From an uncultured Variovorax sp. (GTDB lineage Bacteria; Pseudomonadota; Gammaproteobacteria; Burkholderiales; Burkholderiaceae): a stretch of DNA of 6,457 nucleotides. This document shows, piece after piece, positions 5,955-6,457 of the stretch. The stretch is taken from assembly GCA_946478645.1 (NCBI GenBank), contig CAMLCW010000292.1, positions 1-6,457 of the forward strand, in the 5' to 3' direction. A program made the translations under genes and the position numbers. Under the pieces are notes generated by a model, which was given only the letters and a program-made list of their open reading frames with translations, was not told the DNA's origin and did no database searches. Within the stretch, counting starts at the first letter, position 1; each line of letters begins with the position of its first letter.

Positions 5955-6313
5955 TATTCGGCGACGAAGCCCGGATCCTTGCGGATCGATTCGCGGTCGC
6001 GGTGGCTGTGCAGCCGCCCCAGCGTGTGGTCGAGCAGGCGCTTGAGCTTCTCGGCGGCGCCGCGGAAGGCTTCGTCGAGCCCGGCGGCATGCTGGGTCAC
6101 GACCAGCGGCTGGTGATGCGCGAGGCGCGCTTCCATCGTGCAGCATTTGTCGGCCGCACCGGCCTTGTCGTGGTTCTCGTCGCTCAGGTGCACCTCGACG
6201 CGCGTCACGTCGCCCGCGAAACGGCTCAGCTGCTGCTTGATTTCGGTGTCGGCCCAGCGCTCCAGGGTGTCCTTGTTGTCCACGCCGTTGCTCGTGTTGA
6301 CCTGAATCTGCAT
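5954..6313 (-). CDS. HPF/RaiA-family ribosome-associated protein
   Basis: A 119-residue protein with the layout of the S30AE ribosome-hibernation fold: beta-alpha-beta-beta-beta-alpha, with VTRVEVHLSDENH (36-48), CTMEARLAHHQPLVVTQHA (58-76) and the last helix LDEAFRGAAEKLKRLLDHTLGRL (79-101). Family members bind the small ribosomal subunit in stationary phase or stress and block the decoding centre or promote 100S dimers. I chose the ATG at 6311-6313 because GGGAG lies seven bases upstream; an in-frame ATG at 6397 would add a segment that runs through this ribosome site. Compared with textbook HPF it is divergent: it begins MQIQVNTSNG, carries a C57-C58 pair in the central loop, and ends in a short charged tail (102-119) rather than the long-form dimerisation domain. 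It may be a second, specialised family member; that is inference. Confidence 0.8.
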   Translation of the reverse strand: MQIQVNTSNGVDNKDTLERWADTEIKQQLSRFAGDVTRVEVHLSDENHDKAGAADKCCTMEARLAHHQPLVVTQHAAGLDEAFRGAAEKLKRLLDHTLGRLHSHRDRESIRKDPGFVAE

Positions 6314-6389
6314 GCGAAAACTCCCTGCTCGGATGAATTGGACGAAAGCCCACTTTGCACCGGGAATGCTGTCGTCCGGCGTAGGCGTG

Positions 6390-6407
6390 TGCCCCAAACT
6401 TGGGGCA
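6390..6407 (-). terminator. stem-loop after the right-edge partial gene (candidate terminator)
   Basis: TGCCCCA (6390-6396) and TGGGGCA (6401-6407) form a perfect seven-pair stem with a four-base loop, starting 8 bases past the stop codon of the leftward partial gene. The place is right for a terminator but no T-run follows on that strand, so a regulatory site for the HPF-like gene, 77 bases further on, is the alternative. Confidence 0.35.
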
Positions 6408-6415
6408 GTCGGTGT

Positions 6416-6457
6416 TCAGCTCTGGATATAGGTCGTGAGCTGCGCGATGGTTTCCTC
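6416..6457 (-). CDS. C-terminal end of an unidentified leftward gene (partial)
   Basis: Only the last 13 codons and a TGA stop lie in the window, reading EETIAQLTTYIQS. Eleven of 13 codons end in G or C, as in the other genes here, the peptide looks like an amphipathic helix end, and a stem-loop follows the stop. It is too short to identify. It lies 102 bases upstream of the HPF-like gene and is probably transcribed in the same direction. Confidence 0.4.
   Translation of the reverse strand, partial: EETIAQLTTYIQS

Noticed and set aside
6314..6397. N-terminal extension of the HPF-like protein to the ATG at 6397
   Set aside because: It would be translated through a clear GGGAG ribosome site that serves the ATG at 6313, and the extra residues do not fit the S30AE domain start.

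Overview
The window reads as ordinary chromosomal DNA from a GC-rich betaproteobacterium. The best guess is Burkholderiales, family Comamonadaceae, of a Variovorax type. This rests on the very high GC content, strong G/C preference at third codon positions in every gene, and the style of the proteins; no rRNA or other marker is present to confirm it. There is no sign of a mobile element, phage, CRISPR array, tRNA or rRNA. Codon and base use look uniform, so nothing points to recent transfer.

Layout. Positions 1-1834 hold a leftward cluster of three tightly spaced genes, in order of transcription: a Fur-family metalloregulator, a glutathione S-transferase-like protein, and an M14/DUF2817 zinc carboxypeptidase-like protein that runs off the left edge. 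The gaps are 7 and 28 bases, so they probably form one operon. An 86-base divergent region separates it from a rightward block: an alpha/beta-hydrolase carboxylesterase (1921-2595), glutamate-cysteine ligase gshA (2716-4272), a stand-alone receiver-domain response regulator (4474-4854) followed by a probable terminator, and a short-chain dehydrogenase of the MFE-2 (peroxisomal multifunctional enzyme) type (4994-5929). Convergent with the dehydrogenase is a leftward HPF/RaiA-like ribosome-associated protein (5954-6313). The extreme right edge carries the last 13 codons of another leftward gene.

How the genes fit together. Glutathione is the one recurring theme: gshA makes gamma-glutamylcysteine, the precursor of glutathione, and the GST-like protein of the Fur operon probably binds glutathione. 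The response regulator and the HPF-like protein suggest signalling and stress or stationary-phase roles. The dehydrogenase fits fatty-acid or acyl-CoA metabolism. Apart from the Fur-GST-M14 operon, the rightward genes are spaced widely enough (120, 201 and 139 bases) to be mostly independent units.

I found no convincing undescribed system. The most useful leads are the Fur-GST-M14 operon, the orphan receiver with its inverted-repeat-bearing leader, the solo MFE-2-type dehydrogenase with a tail, and the divergent HPF-like protein.
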